Assembly (NCBI GenBank): GCA_041658585.1
Contig: JBAZZX010000014.1
Coordinates: forward strand, 1 to 56,287
Origin: DYFC01 sp041658585
GTDB taxonomy: Bacteria; Nitrospirota; Thermodesulfovibrionia; Thermodesulfovibrionales; SM23-35
Direction: 5' to 3'
Length of the DNA: 56,287 bases
Shown here one piece after another: positions 14,806 through 23,996 of this stretch (positions are counted from its first letter, which is position 1; each line of letters begins with the position of its first letter). A program made the translations under genes and the position numbers. Under the pieces are notes generated by a model. The model saw nothing but the letters and a program-made list of their open reading frames with translations. It was not told where the DNA came from and did no database searches.

Positions 14806-16260
14806 TTATTTGCTCATTTTTCTTCTCTGTATTTGTGACGGGATTCCAATCTCTTCCCGGTATTTTGCAACTGTCCTCCTGGCAATGGCAATGCCGCTTT
14901 TATTCAAAAGTTCGGATATTTCATGGTCGCTATAGGGCTTCTTCATATTTTCTTCCGTTATCATTTTTTTGATGCTGTCCTTTACGGACGTCGATGAGAC
15001 GCTACCCATGCCGCTGTGGAGCGCGCTGCTGAACAAGAAACGGAAACCGAAGACGCCGTGTGCACAGGACAGGTATTTGTTCGACGTAACCCTGCTCACC
15101 GTGCTTTCATGCAGGTTCAGGTTTGAAGCGACGTCTTTGAGGGTCAAAGGTCTAAGAAATTGCACCCCTTTGGTAAAAAAATCCTTCTGGAGTTCGAGCA
15201 GATTCTCCGTGACCCTGTAGATTGTGCGGTTCCTCTGATCAAGGCTCTTAAGCAAACCGACTGCCGACCGCATTTTATCAAGGAGGAACTGCCGTTCCTC
15301 TTTCGGAAAATCATTCTCCTTTTGCATGAGTTTTTTATAAAAACTGCTGACCCTCAAGCGGGGAAGCCCTTCGTCGTTCAGGATAATCTGGTTTCCGTCT
15401 TCAGTCTTAAGCACATAGACGTCCGGAGTGATGTAGTTAGCGCTAACATCACAGAACGTCCTGCCGGGTTTCGGCTCAAGTCCTTCAATGACTTTAACGG
15501 CAACCATAATATCTTCGATGGGAAGATTATACTGCTGGGCAATAACGGCATACTTCTTCTTTTCAAGCTCTTCTATATTGTTCAAAATAATTTTTTCAAC
15601 GATTGTGCCGCCGAGACTCAAAGCCCTCAACTGCAAAAGCAGACACTCCTGCATATCTCTGGCCCCTACGCCGATCGGGTCAAAGCTCTGCACCAGACTC
15701 AGCGCCTTCTCCGCGGTTTCCATGTCGGTCCCCGCCGCGTCTCTTATCTCTTCGACTGATGCAATGAGGTATCCGTTTTCATCAATATTCCCTATTATGA
15801 GTTCCGCCGCTCCTCTAATATCCTCCGGTGCATTTGAAAGCCTGAGTTGCCAGATAAGATGTTCGGAGAGGTCCGGCTTTTTGGACGTGAACTGCTCAAA
15901 AGTCGGCGAGGAAACGGTTCCGGGATTAAAATATCCCACATCTCTTCCATCCCACGCCCTTTCCTCAAAATAGTCATCCGCGGTAAAACTCATTGGTTTA
16001 TCGATGGGAGCGCTGATGTCTTCGTTTGTATCTTCCTTGGTATCTTCAAATTCCATAGTATCTTTTTCCTCGGGGGTGAGATCATCAATGGAAACTTCTT
16101 CGGAAGGCTCTTCAAGGAACGGGTTTTCCATAAGCTCCTGGTTGAGAAACTGGGTAAGTTCGAGATGCGGGAGCTGTAACATTTTTATTGCCTGCTGAAG
16201 CTGCGGAGTCAGGATAAGTTTTTGGGATAACCTTAGTTCAAGTCTGCTTTCGAGTGCCAT
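14806..16260 (-). CDS. rpoN: RNA polymerase sigma-54 factor
   Basis: 484 residues. Region I is glutamine/leucine rich (LRLSQKLILTPQLQQAIKML). An acidic region II follows, then the core-binding domain, an HTH (LHESTVSRVTSNKYL) and the RpoN box ARRTVAKYRE (460-469), which reads the -24 element. Its clients probably include genes controlled by the sigma-54 activators at 50348-51724 and, if ever intact, 55192-56019. The ATG overlaps the lptB stop by one base, so it is translated with the LPS-transport genes. Confidence 0.97.
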   Translation of the reverse strand: MALESRLELRLSQKLILTPQLQQAIKMLQLPHLELTQFLNQELMENPFLEEPSEEVSIDDLTPEEKDTMEFEDTKEDTNEDISAPIDKPMSFTADDYFEERAWDGRDVGYFNPGTVSSPTFEQFTSKKPDLSEHLIWQLRLSNAPEDIRGAAELIIGNIDENGYLIASVEEIRDAAGTDMETAEKALSLVQSFDPIGVGARDMQECLLLQLRALSLGGTIVEKIILNNIEELEKKKYAVIAQQYNLPIEDIMVAVKVIEGLEPKPGRTFCDVSANYITPDVYVLKTEDGNQIILNDEGLPRLRVSSFYKKLMQKENDFPKEERQFLLDKMRSAVGLLKSLDQRNRTIYRVTENLLELQKDFFTKGVQFLRPLTLKDVASNLNLHESTVSRVTSNKYLSCAHGVFGFRFLFSSALHSGMGSVSSTSVKDSIKKMITEENMKKPYSDHEISELLNKSGIAIARRTVAKYREEIGIPSQIQRRKMSK

Positions 16261-16982
16261 CAGAGTGTAAACTCCTCGCCAAGAAAGATTTCTTTTACCC
16301 TTGAATTTGCAATAATTTTGTCCGGACCGCCCTCTTCAAGTATCTCACCGTTATTGATTATATACGCCCGGTCCGTTATTGAAAGAGTGTCCCTTACATT
16401 ATGGTCCGTTATAAGGACGCCGATATCTTTTGCCTTCAGATAATTGAGCATCTTTTTGAGCTCTAATATTGCTATGGGGTCTATTCCTGCAAAGGGTTCA
16501 TCAAAGAGTATAAACCTCGGCCTGATCGCAAGCGCACGGGCTATCTCGGTCTTTCTTCTTTCTCCTCCCGACAGTTTATACCCTTCCTTCTTTGCAAGAC
16601 CGGTGAGGTTGAATTCCGTCAGGAGACGCTCCGTTTCGCTGTTTATCTCATCCTGTTTGAGTCCCCTTATCTCAAATACCGCCCTGAGATTATCCTCTAC
16701 GCTCAGCTTTCTGAATATGGAAGGTTCCTGCGGCAAATAGCTTATGCCCATTAAAGACCTTCTGTACATAGGGAGCCCGGTCAGGTCTTCATGGTCAAGG
16801 AAGATGTTTCCTCCCTCGGGTTTTATAAGCCCCACCATCATGTAGAAGGTTGTGGTTTTCCCTGCGCCGTTCGGACCGAGGAGTCCGACTATTTCACCGG
16901 TGTTAACATAAAGGCTTAAACCTTTGACGACCTGCCTTTTACCGTAATGTTTCGATAGGCCCTTAGCTTCAAGGATATGCAT
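16260..16982 (-). CDS. lptB: LPS export ABC transporter ATP-binding protein
   Basis: 240 residues. The start is set at the ATG at 16982, preceded by AAAGGAG; a longer in-frame reading would overlap the whole end of lptA. Motifs: Walker A GPNGAGKT (36-43), signature LSGGERRK, Walker B FILFDEP and the switch His in ITDHNV. LptB powers extraction of LPS from the inner membrane with LptF/LptG (not in the window). It sits between lptA and rpoN. Confidence 0.95.
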   Translation of the reverse strand: MHILEAKGLSKHYGKRQVVKGLSLYVNTGEIVGLLGPNGAGKTTTFYMMVGLIKPEGGNIFLDHEDLTGLPMYRRSLMGISYLPQEPSIFRKLSVEDNLRAVFEIRGLKQDEINSETERLLTEFNLTGLAKKEGYKLSGGERRKTEIARALAIRPRFILFDEPFAGIDPIAILELKKMLNYLKAKDIGVLITDHNVRDTLSITDRAYIINNGEILEEGGPDKIIANSRVKEIFLGEEFTL

Positions 16983-16992
16983 GGCTGCTCCT

Positions 16993-17523
16993 TTACCGCT
17001 TTTCGCCCTTTGGCAGAAAAACCTTGCTGTCATCAACCAGAAACCGGTCTTCATTTATAAGGTAGGTCATCTTTTTTCCCGTCATTACATTGCCGTCTTC
17101 CACAGCCTTTGGATCACCGGTAAAAATAACTTTTTCCCCTTCGGCATAATAGGTCGCTTCCTGTGAAGTGATCACCCTCTTGTCCTTGATCATCTTAACC
17201 GCGCCTGTCGCATCAATCTTTGTAACATCACCGGAATCCTTGTCGGAATAAACCAGCATCCTGTCGGCGTATAAAATAGTTCCCGCATTCCTTGCGACAA
17301 CGGAACGTTCAAAAAGGGCCGTATGTGCCTGATTGTCAGCCGTCAGTTTTTCAGAGGTTATTACGATCGGACCTTTTATCTTTTTTACGGCTTCGGCGGA
17401 AACGGCATTTCCGATAAGCATGGAAAAAATAGAAATTAAGCTCACGAGACATATCATATCCTTATAAATAAAATAATTAATTTTTAAAGCGTTACAGGGT
17501 TTATTAAACATATCAACTTTCAT
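16993..17523 (-). CDS. lptA: LPS-transport periplasmic protein LptA (OstA-like)
   Basis: 176 residues. An N-terminal hydrophobic stretch (ICLVSLISIFSMLIGNAVSA) is a likely signal peptide, though the n-region is unusually long, so a later start is possible. The mature part is an OstA beta-jellyroll: GPIVITSEKLTADNQ, GTILYADRMLVY, EATYYAEGEKVIFTGDP. It forms the periplasmic bridge that carries LPS from LptC to the outer membrane. It starts five bases after the lptC stop and precedes lptB. Confidence 0.9.
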   Translation of the reverse strand: MKVDMFNKPCNALKINYFIYKDMICLVSLISIFSMLIGNAVSAEAVKKIKGPIVITSEKLTADNQAHTALFERSVVARNAGTILYADRMLVYSDKDSGDVTKIDATGAVKMIKDKRVITSQEATYYAEGEKVIFTGDPKAVEDGNVMTGKKMTYLINEDRFLVDDSKVFLPKGEKR

Positions 17524-17528
17524 GTGGA

Positions 17529-18035
17529 TTATTTGTGAAACGTCGCTTTAACATCGTTTAATATGCGGACCTTATCCGCTTCCGACTTCATTCCTTCACC
17601 TTCGACCCTGAATCCTTTGCTTTCCAACTGTATCCTGCCTTGAGTTTGTATCATTCCCGAAGCTACCTCATAATCAATCGAGTCGGCAGTGATCCTGTAG
17701 TCCCGCGACATGGCCTTTACGGCGCTGTCAGTCGTAAAGCTCCTCTCGGAAAGATCATACAGCCCTTTGTCAGCCTGAAGCGTAATATGGTCCTTTTCCA
17801 TAACAAGATTGATATCGCTCAATTCGGCTTTATCTTCATTTTCCTTAAAGTCCGCCCTGCTTGCAGTAAGGGTCCAGACGGGCTGACCGTTCTTCTTCTG
17901 TACGATAGTTAAATTTTCAAGAAAAGAACTGCCTTTTACCTGTATGTCCCCGCCGTTCTCTCTTCCCGCTTTCAGCACTATAAAGAGGGCGACAAAAAGC
18001 AGGACGGAAAGCCCTATCATTAAACCCTTCTTCAT
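17529..18035 (-). CDS. lptC: LPS-transport membrane-anchored protein LptC
   Basis: 168 residues. One N-terminal membrane anchor (GLMIGLSVLLFVALFIVL) precedes a periplasmic jellyroll domain (WTLTASRADFKENEDKAEL, KGLYDLSERSFTTDSAV, FRVEGEGM). LptC accepts LPS from LptBFG and hands it to LptA. First gene of the lptC-lptA-lptB-rpoN-hpf-rapZ run. The divergent 240-base gap upstream should hold its promoter, but no clear box was found. Confidence 0.9.
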   Translation of the reverse strand: MKKGLMIGLSVLLFVALFIVLKAGRENGGDIQVKGSSFLENLTIVQKKNGQPVWTLTASRADFKENEDKAELSDINLVMEKDHITLQADKGLYDLSERSFTTDSAVKAMSRDYRITADSIDYEVASGMIQTQGRIQLESKGFRVEGEGMKSEADKVRILNDVKATFHK

Positions 18036-18240
18036 TTAAGAATATTATCATACAGGGATAAGTAAGTAAACCCTGAGGTTATTAAGCAAATAGCCGATTT
18101 TTCGTGATTATGATGAAAACCGGACAATTGCTGTGAAGTTCATTTGGTAAGGCATCATTATTAGCGTTGCTCCACAAAATACACCTCTCGGTAAAAGATA
18201 GGACATGGTAGATTTTTTTACGAATTTATCAAAGTTCATA

Positions 18241-18269
18241 TTGAAAAACCGCCTCAATGTGTAGATAAT
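18241..18269 (+). promoter_or_regulatory. Promoter placing the start site on the ATG of the next gene
   Basis: TTGAAA (18241-18246), a 17-base spacer and GATAAT (18264-18269). The expected transcription start, about seven bases on, falls on the ATG at 18276, and no ribosome site is seen upstream of it. The mRNA may be leaderless. Confidence 0.5.
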
Positions 18270-18275
18270 AGTACC

Positions 18276-18596
18276 ATGATTACCTTTGAAGAGTTCAAAA
18301 AGCTGGACATAAGGATCGGTAAGATTGTATTTGCCGAAAAGGTTGCCGGCACCGATAAACTGTTGCGGCTGGAGATTGACTTCGGCATGGAAAAACGTCA
18401 GGTTGTTGCAGGTATAGCGGAGGCATATCAGCCCGAACAGATTCTCGGGAAAGAAATTCCCGTCCTCATGAATCTGGAGCCAAGAAAAATTCGCGGCGTC
18501 GAAAGTCAGGGGATGATCCTTGCAGTTGGTATTGAAGGAAAACCGGTCTTGATGCATCCCGATCAGGAAGTGCCGCCCGGAAGCGTCGTACTATAA
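18276..18596 (+). CDS. tRNA-binding protein, MetRS C-terminal (beta) domain-like
   Basis: 106 residues, a single OB-fold tRNA-binding domain: FKKLDIRIGKIVFAEKV, LLRLEIDFG, RQVVAGIAEAY, VLMNLEPRKIRGVESQGMILA. This matches the C-terminal domain of methionyl-tRNA synthetase (sometimes a separate beta subunit) and the CsaA/Trbp111 type. It probably helps tRNA binding; whether it serves MetRS cannot be told because metG is not in the window. Stand-alone gene with its own promoter and terminator. Confidence 0.88.
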   Translation: MITFEEFKKLDIRIGKIVFAEKVAGTDKLLRLEIDFGMEKRQVVAGIAEAYQPEQILGKEIPVLMNLEPRKIRGVESQGMILAVGIEGKPVLMHPDQEVPPGSVVL

Positions 18597-18614
18597 TCCC
18601 TTAAACTGTAATAG

Positions 18615-18660
18615 AAACTGCGGATGTCTAAAATATTTTTTTTGGACATCCGCAGTTTTT
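18615..18660. terminator. Bidirectional rho-independent terminator
   Basis: A perfect 14-bp stem (AAACTGCGGATGTC and its complement) with an A/T loop and a T-run on both sides. It lies between the convergent tRNA-binding and cytochrome genes. Confidence 0.9.
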
Positions 18661-18663
18661 GGG

Positions 18664-19758
18664 TTAAGGTGAGTGCCTTTTTAAAGTGTGACATGTAAAA
18701 CAGCCTCCTGTGTTGGACCCCCCGGCTAACATAGTCCCATAGTCCCAACGGAGGATATCGGCATAGGGACTGCCGTGCACACGGTGGCAGGAAAGACACA
18801 TCACAACAGCCGTTGCGCGTGAGGGATTCAAAGGATCAGTCCATGCGACAGGGGCCTCGACGCTGTAGTTTGTTTCCGGATTATATCCCGAGTATTCGCC
18901 GGTCTGGGGCAGAAGGATATCGGAGGGATGCCTTATCCAGACATTTGAACTTTTTATTGTACCCTCCCTATGGAATATGCCGTGACATCCGCCGCAGTAA
19001 GAGTTAATACCATGGGTCGTTTCAAGGGTCGCTGAACTGACAGGGCCGGAGTATCCTTTATAACGGTTATGGTGTGACTGGTCGGCGTTTTGCTCCCAGT
19101 CCGGGTCTTCAATCCCCTCAACATAGTCAATCGTATCGAGATGACCCTTTAAGAACCTGTACCACGGCTTTGAATCTCTGTGATGTGCTACCTGCACATG
19201 GCATCCCTCGCAGCCATTATTCGCTCCCGTATGGAAACTGCCTTCCGAATCATTAGATACTGCAAGGGTAACGTGACAACTTGTTGAATTTCCGCATGTG
19301 CCGCTCTGTCTGCCGGGAGCTTCCGAAAGACTGTCTTTACCGGCGATACCGTAAACATTATGTCCCTTTGCATTATTCGCAGCTCCGCCCAAAGATGTGT
19401 AATAGAAGTTGCCGCCTGCCAAAGGTTTTGCAGGATAGCCGCCGGTATTAAAAACGATAGGGATTCTGCTGCCGCCTATGCTGATTATAGTCTCGCCGGT
19501 GGTTGAAGTATGGCATCCGATGCAGCCGGAAACCAGAAGATGCGGCAGGGGATCGGTCTGAATACTCCCGCCGGAGATATTCCCTGCGCTGTCCCATCCG
19601 GCGCCTGTTCCAACCCGTGCAACAGGCAAGCTGTTCCGGCTGTTGTGCATTGTGTGGCAGTTGCCGCAGGGACCTGTAACGTTTGCATGAACAGTGTTAC
19701 ATGGCAGGGAACTTAATACCATAACGGCTACAATTAAAAAAGCCTTCATCCATTTCAT
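18664..19758 (-). CDS. Secreted multiheme c-type cytochrome
   Basis: 364 residues with a signal peptide (MKWMKAFLIVAVMVLSSLPC region, mature from about residue 25). Six canonical CXXCH haem sites lie at 31-35, 79-83, 183-187, 255-259, 321-325 and 353-357. A seventh, unusual CX5CH (C155 to H162) sits where another haem might be. His-rich spacers (HHRDSKP, QSHHNRY) could give distal ligands. It should act in the periplasm or at the cell surface in electron transfer; partner and substrate are unknown. Single gene between tig (divergent) and a terminator. Confidence 0.85.
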   Translation of the reverse strand: MKWMKAFLIVAVMVLSSLPCNTVHANVTGPCGNCHTMHNSRNSLPVARVGTGAGWDSAGNISGGSIQTDPLPHLLVSGCIGCHTSTTGETIISIGGSRIPIVFNTGGYPAKPLAGGNFYYTSLGGAANNAKGHNVYGIAGKDSLSEAPGRQSGTCGNSTSCHVTLAVSNDSEGSFHTGANNGCEGCHVQVAHHRDSKPWYRFLKGHLDTIDYVEGIEDPDWEQNADQSHHNRYKGYSGPVSSATLETTHGINSYCGGCHGIFHREGTIKSSNVWIRHPSDILLPQTGEYSGYNPETNYSVEAPVAWTDPLNPSRATAVVMCLSCHRVHGSPYADILRWDYGTMLAGGSNTGGCFTCHTLKRHSP

Positions 19759-19967
19759 ATATCATACCCCTTAATAAAGTTAGCGAATGCTTTATTGTAA
19801 ATAAACCAATCTGATGATTTCAAGCTATTTAATTTATTTATTCTATTTTTAGCTTAATTCGTTTATGAATATATTGGAGCCGGTTTTCTGCTGGTGTTGT
19901 TTCTTAGAGATGGCCCTGCAGATTTTGTAATTCCGGACTTGAAGGGTATTTCCCGTTTCCGGCAAAA

Positions 19968-19997
19968 TTGACAAAGGTTTCCCGCGTATTTTACAGT
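19968..19997 (+). promoter_or_regulatory. Promoter of tig-clpP-clpX
   Basis: A perfect TTGACA (19968-19973) and TACAGT (19992-19997) with an 18-base spacer, about 27 bases upstream of the tig start. Confidence 0.5.
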
Positions 19998-20023
19998 AAA
20001 TAAACAGCTCAGGAGGTCGGAAT

Positions 20024-21385
20024 TTGCTTAAATCAATAGAAGATATCAATGCGACAAAAAAGCGACTCAGGATAGAAGTGCCTGCAGAAGTCATTGAAAG
20101 AGAAATCGGCTCCTCCCTTGAAAGCCTAAGACAAAAGGTAAAGATTCCGGGCTTCAGACCCGGCAAGGCGCCGATCAATCTCATTGAAAAACGGTTCGGG
20201 AAAGAGATAGAAGCGGAGGTGCTCGAAAAAGTGGTCCCCGAGCACTATAATATGGCTCTTAGGGAAGCGGACCTTCATCCCGTATCAATGCCCGAGCTGG
20301 AGGAAAAATTCGATTTCAGGAAAAATAATCCCCTGAACCTGACTTTTATCGTAGAAGTAGCGCCAAAGATCGAAAACCTGAAATATGAGCAGCTTGCCAT
20401 AAAAGATTATCCTCTTACCATAGAAGAATCGGATATAGAAGACACCATCAAGCGGCTTCAGAACCAGAAGGCCGTCTATGAAGTTTCAGAAGAGCCGGTT
20501 GGAATGGATGACATGGTCAGTTTCGATTATGTAGACAGCGAGGTCATTGACGGTGAAAATGTCCCGTCCCTGAAAGAGGCCATAACAGCTATGGGGAATG
20601 AGATATTCCCTCCCGACATTATGGAGAGGGCCCTGGGCAAAAAGAAAGACGAGATTATTGAATTCACCAAAACCTTTGATGAGAATGCGGCGCAAAAGCA
20701 ACTCATCGGCAAAACAGTGAAAGTAAAATTCTCCCTAAAGGAGATCAAGACAAGATCTTTGCCTGCTATCGATGATGAATTTGCGAAAGACCTGGGTGTT
20801 GGAAACCTTGCCGAACTGAGGGAGAAACTGAAAGAAAAAATCCATACCGCAAAAAAAGACCATATTCAGAGAATCCAGAAGGCTGAAATAATAAGCAGTC
20901 TTGTTGAATCCGTCAACCCTGAAGTGCCTGACACTCTGCTCACCAGGGAAATGGAGGCCCTTGTAATGGAAAAAGGAGTATCAGAATCACAGGAAGATTC
21001 CGTTGCAACAGACACGGCATCGGATGTAATCGAAGCCGCATCCGATATAAAAACAACCCTGGGAAAAGACCTCGATTTAATTAAGGCCGAAAAAAGCATT
21101 GACGACGATAAGGCAAAGATGAAACAAAAGGCTATACATAATGTCCAGGCATCTCTCATCATTGATGCGATAGGTAAAAAAGAAGGTATTTTTGTCAGTG
21201 ATGACGAACTGGACCAGCGCATTTCAGTGCTTGCGCAACGGCTCTCCGCAACTCCCGAGGCTGTCAGGAGTTTTTATAACTACAAAGAGGGTTCTCTGGA
21301 CACTTTAAAACATTCAATTTTTCAGGATAAGGTTTTAGACCTGCTTCTGTCTAAAGCCGTTATCGGGAACGAGGAAAGCAAATGA
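20024..21385 (+). CDS. tig: Trigger factor, ribosome-associated chaperone
   Basis: 453 residues. Start is TTG at 20024, chosen because AGGAGG lies seven bases upstream and MLKSIEDINATKKRL aligns with the family start. The N-terminal ribosome-binding domain carries the PGFRPGKAP signature near residue 42-50. A PPIase-like domain (GMDDMVSFDYV region) and a helical C-terminal chaperone domain with two acidic inserts follow. It shields nascent chains at the ribosome exit. Its stop overlaps clpP by four bases, the common tig-clpP-clpX arrangement. Confidence 0.95.
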   Translation: MLKSIEDINATKKRLRIEVPAEVIEREIGSSLESLRQKVKIPGFRPGKAPINLIEKRFGKEIEAEVLEKVVPEHYNMALREADLHPVSMPELEEKFDFRKNNPLNLTFIVEVAPKIENLKYEQLAIKDYPLTIEESDIEDTIKRLQNQKAVYEVSEEPVGMDDMVSFDYVDSEVIDGENVPSLKEAITAMGNEIFPPDIMERALGKKKDEIIEFTKTFDENAAQKQLIGKTVKVKFSLKEIKTRSLPAIDDEFAKDLGVGNLAELREKLKEKIHTAKKDHIQRIQKAEIISSLVESVNPEVPDTLLTREMEALVMEKGVSESQEDSVATDTASDVIEAASDIKTTLGKDLDLIKAEKSIDDDKAKMKQKAIHNVQASLIIDAIGKKEGIFVSDDELDQRISVLAQRLSATPEAVRSFYNYKEGSLDTLKHSIFQDKVLDLLLSKAVIGNEESK

Positions 21386-21984
21386 GCATTATTCCGTTTG
21401 TCATAGAACAGACCGGACGTTCAGAGAGGGCTTATGATATTTATTCAAGACTTCTTAAAGACAGAATAGTTTTTATCGGCAGCGCTATAGACGATAATGT
21501 GGCGAATATCGTCATTGCACAATTGCTGTTCCTTCAGACTGAAGACCCGGAAAAAGACATCCATCTGTATATTAATTCACCCGGCGGGATCGTGTCCTCC
21601 GGTCTTGCCATTTACGATACCATGCAGTATGTTAAACCCGATATAGGGACGTACTGCATCGGTCAGGCAATGAGCATGGGCGCCCTTCTGCTTGCAGCAG
21701 GCACAAAGGGGAAAAGGTTTGCCCTGCCCCATTCAAGGATCATGATCCACCAGCTCATGGGGGGCTTTCAGGGGCAGGCGACAGACATTGAGATCCATGC
21801 CCGCGAGATACTGAAGATCAAAGAATCCCTGAACAATATCCTGTCGCGCCATACCTGTCAGTCCCTGGAAAAGATTCAGGCCGATACGGACAGGGATTTC
21901 TTTATGTCAGGGCAGGAGGCTAAAGAGTATGGGATTGTCGACGAGGTAATCAACAGCATCAAGGACGGGAGGGATAATGCCTAA
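21382..21984 (+). CDS. clpP: ATP-dependent Clp protease proteolytic subunit
   Basis: 200 residues. Serine protease triad: S98 (GQAMSMGALLLA), H123 (HSRIMIHQ) and an Asp near 172. It forms the two-ring, 14-subunit chamber used by ClpX. The start overlaps tig (ATGA) and the end overlaps clpX by eight bases, so all three are coupled. Confidence 0.97.
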   Translation: MSIIPFVIEQTGRSERAYDIYSRLLKDRIVFIGSAIDDNVANIVIAQLLFLQTEDPEKDIHLYINSPGGIVSSGLAIYDTMQYVKPDIGTYCIGQAMSMGALLLAAGTKGKRFALPHSRIMIHQLMGGFQGQATDIEIHAREILKIKESLNNILSRHTCQSLEKIQADTDRDFFMSGQEAKEYGIVDEVINSIKDGRDNA

Positions 21985-23218
21985 GAAGGACGAAAATAAC
22001 CTGAAGTGTTCTTTCTGCGGCAAGGGACATGCCGAGGTCAAGAAACTTATTGCAGGGCCCACCGTCTACATATGCAACGAATGCGTTGAGCTCTGCAATG
22101 AGATCATTGCAGACTCGCTCCATGAAGAGATAAAAAAGACGGCGCATTCAAACCTGCCGACCCCGATGGAAATTAACCGGTTCCTCAATGATTATGTCAT
22201 CGGACAGGAGCGGGCGAAAAAGATACTCTCCGTTGCAGTGCATAATCATTATAAGCGTATCAACAGTCCTGCGGGATCGGATGTCGAACTCCAGAAAAGC
22301 AATATCCTTTTGACGGGTCCTACAGGCACAGGCAAGACCCTCTTTGCGCAAACACTGGCAAAGATACTTGATGTGCCCTTTGCAATAGCCGATGCAACAA
22401 CCCTTACCGAGGCCGGATACGTCGGAGAAGACGTGGAAAATATCATTCTCAAATTGCTGCAGGCGTCGGAGTATGATGTGGAAAGGGCGCAGCGGGGAAT
22501 CGTTTATATCGATGAGATAGACAAGATAAGCAGGAAATCGGAAAACCCTTCCATAACGCGTGATGTATCAGGCGAAGGAGTTCAGCAGGCGCTTCTTAAA
22601 TTAATCGAGGGTACGATCGCAAACATTCCTCCCCAAGGTGGAAGGAAACACCCTCAGCAGGAATATATTCAGGTGAATACTACGAATATTCTCTTTATAT
22701 GCGGTGGCGCCTTCATCGGGCTTGACAAGATTATAGAAAAGAGGCTCGGTCAGCGGACGGTAGGTTTTATGTCTGAAACGATTACAAACAAAGAAAGAAA
22801 AGTCGGCGAGGTCCTCAGCCTGGTCGAACCCGGAGATCTTATTAAATACGGACTTATCCCTGAATTTGTGGGCAGGATGCCGGTTGTCGCCGCCCTTGAC
22901 GAACTCGATGAACCGGCCCTCATTAAAATATTGACCGAGCCTAAAAATGCTCTAATGAAACAGTATCAGAAACTTCTCTCATTTGACAATGTGAGGCTGA
23001 AATTTACTGAAGGAGCTTTATCGGCAATATCGAAAAAGGCAATTAAGAGGAAAACCGGCGCGCGAGGACTGAGGTCCATTCTTGAAGAGATTATGCTTGA
23101 TGTGATGTATGAAATCCCTTCACAAAAAGGTATCAGGGAATGCCTTGTAACCGAAGAGACCGTCGCCAAAAAAGAGAAACCGATCCTTGTATACGAAAAG
23201 CAGGCGGAATCGGCATAA
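21977..23218 (+). CDS. clpX: ATP-dependent Clp protease ATPase subunit
   Basis: 413 residues. N-terminal zinc-binding domain (C11, C14, C33, C36) for substrate and adaptor binding. AAA+ module with Walker A GPTGTGKT (about 112-119) and Walker B YIDEID. A GYVGEDVE pore-region segment and the C-terminal small domain follow. It unfolds tagged proteins and feeds them to ClpP. A terminator follows 63 bases after the stop. Confidence 0.97.
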   Translation: MPKKDENNLKCSFCGKGHAEVKKLIAGPTVYICNECVELCNEIIADSLHEEIKKTAHSNLPTPMEINRFLNDYVIGQERAKKILSVAVHNHYKRINSPAGSDVELQKSNILLTGPTGTGKTLFAQTLAKILDVPFAIADATTLTEAGYVGEDVENIILKLLQASEYDVERAQRGIVYIDEIDKISRKSENPSITRDVSGEGVQQALLKLIEGTIANIPPQGGRKHPQQEYIQVNTTNILFICGGAFIGLDKIIEKRLGQRTVGFMSETITNKERKVGEVLSLVEPGDLIKYGLIPEFVGRMPVVAALDELDEPALIKILTEPKNALMKQYQKLLSFDNVRLKFTEGALSAISKKAIKRKTGARGLRSILEEIMLDVMYEIPSQKGIRECLVTEETVAKKEKPILVYEKQAESA

Positions 23219-23280
23219 TAAAACAATTTCTCAATTATCCTAAACGTTTCAGAACAGGAAGGATTAACGCGGAAAACAGT

Positions 23281-23310
23281 CGGACAGGCATTACGCCTGT
23301 CCGGTATTTT
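23281..23310 (+). terminator. Rho-independent terminator after clpX
   Basis: A nine-bp stem CGGACAGGC / GCCTGTCCG with a five-base loop, followed by GTATTTTTTAT. Confidence 0.85.
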
Positions 23311-23346
23311 TTATATTGAGCTTCAAGATAACCGCAAGGCAGGATG

Positions 23347-23808
23347 CTATTTGATCTTTGTTCCGCCCGAAGAAATCGCTTTTTCGATTGCCGCCCTGAC
23401 CGTCACTCTTAATTCCTCGTCATAAATCCCGGAGACGGCCTGTTGAATATACTCTATTTCCCCGGGAGTAAATTGTCCGGGCGCTGCCTTGCGAGCGCCC
23501 TCTTCAACTGATATGCTCTCTTTAGTATTTGATGAAACCTTGCCGAGCCTTAATCTGATCGTCCTGACTCCAAAAGGGCTTAACTTTTTGATGATATCTC
23601 CGGTGAAGAATTTTAATTCCTGGAGCCACGCAGGAGAATCAACGTTCAGCACCAGTTCCCCTTCTGAAAGCACGGACGGCGCCGCATGATACGTAAGCGG
23701 TTTCTGAAACAGAAGCTGCCAGTTCTTTCTGATCCCGACGAACCTTACACCATCTTCGATGTCTAAATTTTTGATAACCGGCGCAAGGAGGGAATCTAAC
23801 TTTTTCAC
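23347..23808 (-). CDS. DUF721 (DciA-like) protein
   Basis: 153 residues from the GTG at 23808, whose G is shared with the rpmB TAG stop (TAGTG). The DUF721 core shows WQLLFQKPLTYHAAPSVL, GELVLNVDSPAWLQELKF and IRLRLGKV. In many bacteria lacking DnaC/DnaI, DUF721 proteins (DciA) help load the replicative helicase; here the C-terminal extension (about 100-153) is acidic and not recognised. Coupled to rpmB, an unusual but clear arrangement. Confidence 0.75.
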   Translation of the reverse strand: MKKLDSLLAPVIKNLDIEDGVRFVGIRKNWQLLFQKPLTYHAAPSVLSEGELVLNVDSPAWLQELKFFTGDIIKKLSPFGVRTIRLRLGKVSSNTKESISVEEGARKAAPGQFTPGEIEYIQQAVSGIYDEELRVTVRAAIEKAISSGGTKIK

Positions 23809-23996
23809 TAAACCGCCTTTTTCACGGCGCCGGAACGGAGACATCTTGTGCAAACATAATCTTTCTTGATACCGCTTCCGGTAACAACACGTATTCTCTG
23901 CAGGTTCGGCAATACCAGTCTTTTGGTTTTGTTGTTCGCATGGCTGACATTATTGCCGATCACTCTCTTTTTTCCACAAACAGAACAAGTTGCCAT
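23808..23996 (-). CDS. rpmB: 50S ribosomal protein L28
   Basis: 62 residues, starting MATCSVCGKKRVIGNNVSHA; an in-frame start ten codons upstream is not needed. It is the zinc (C+) form, with CxxC at 4-7 and a second CxxC (CTRC) near the end. First gene of a pair with the DUF721 gene. Confidence 0.95.
   Translation of the reverse strand: MATCSVCGKKRVIGNNVSHANNKTKRLVLPNLQRIRVVTGSGIKKDYVCTRCLRSGAVKKAV

Noticed and set aside
16983..17054. 24-codon N-terminal extension of LptB
   Set aside because: It lies in the lptA 3' end; the ATG at 16982 has a proper AAAGGAG site and matches the family start.
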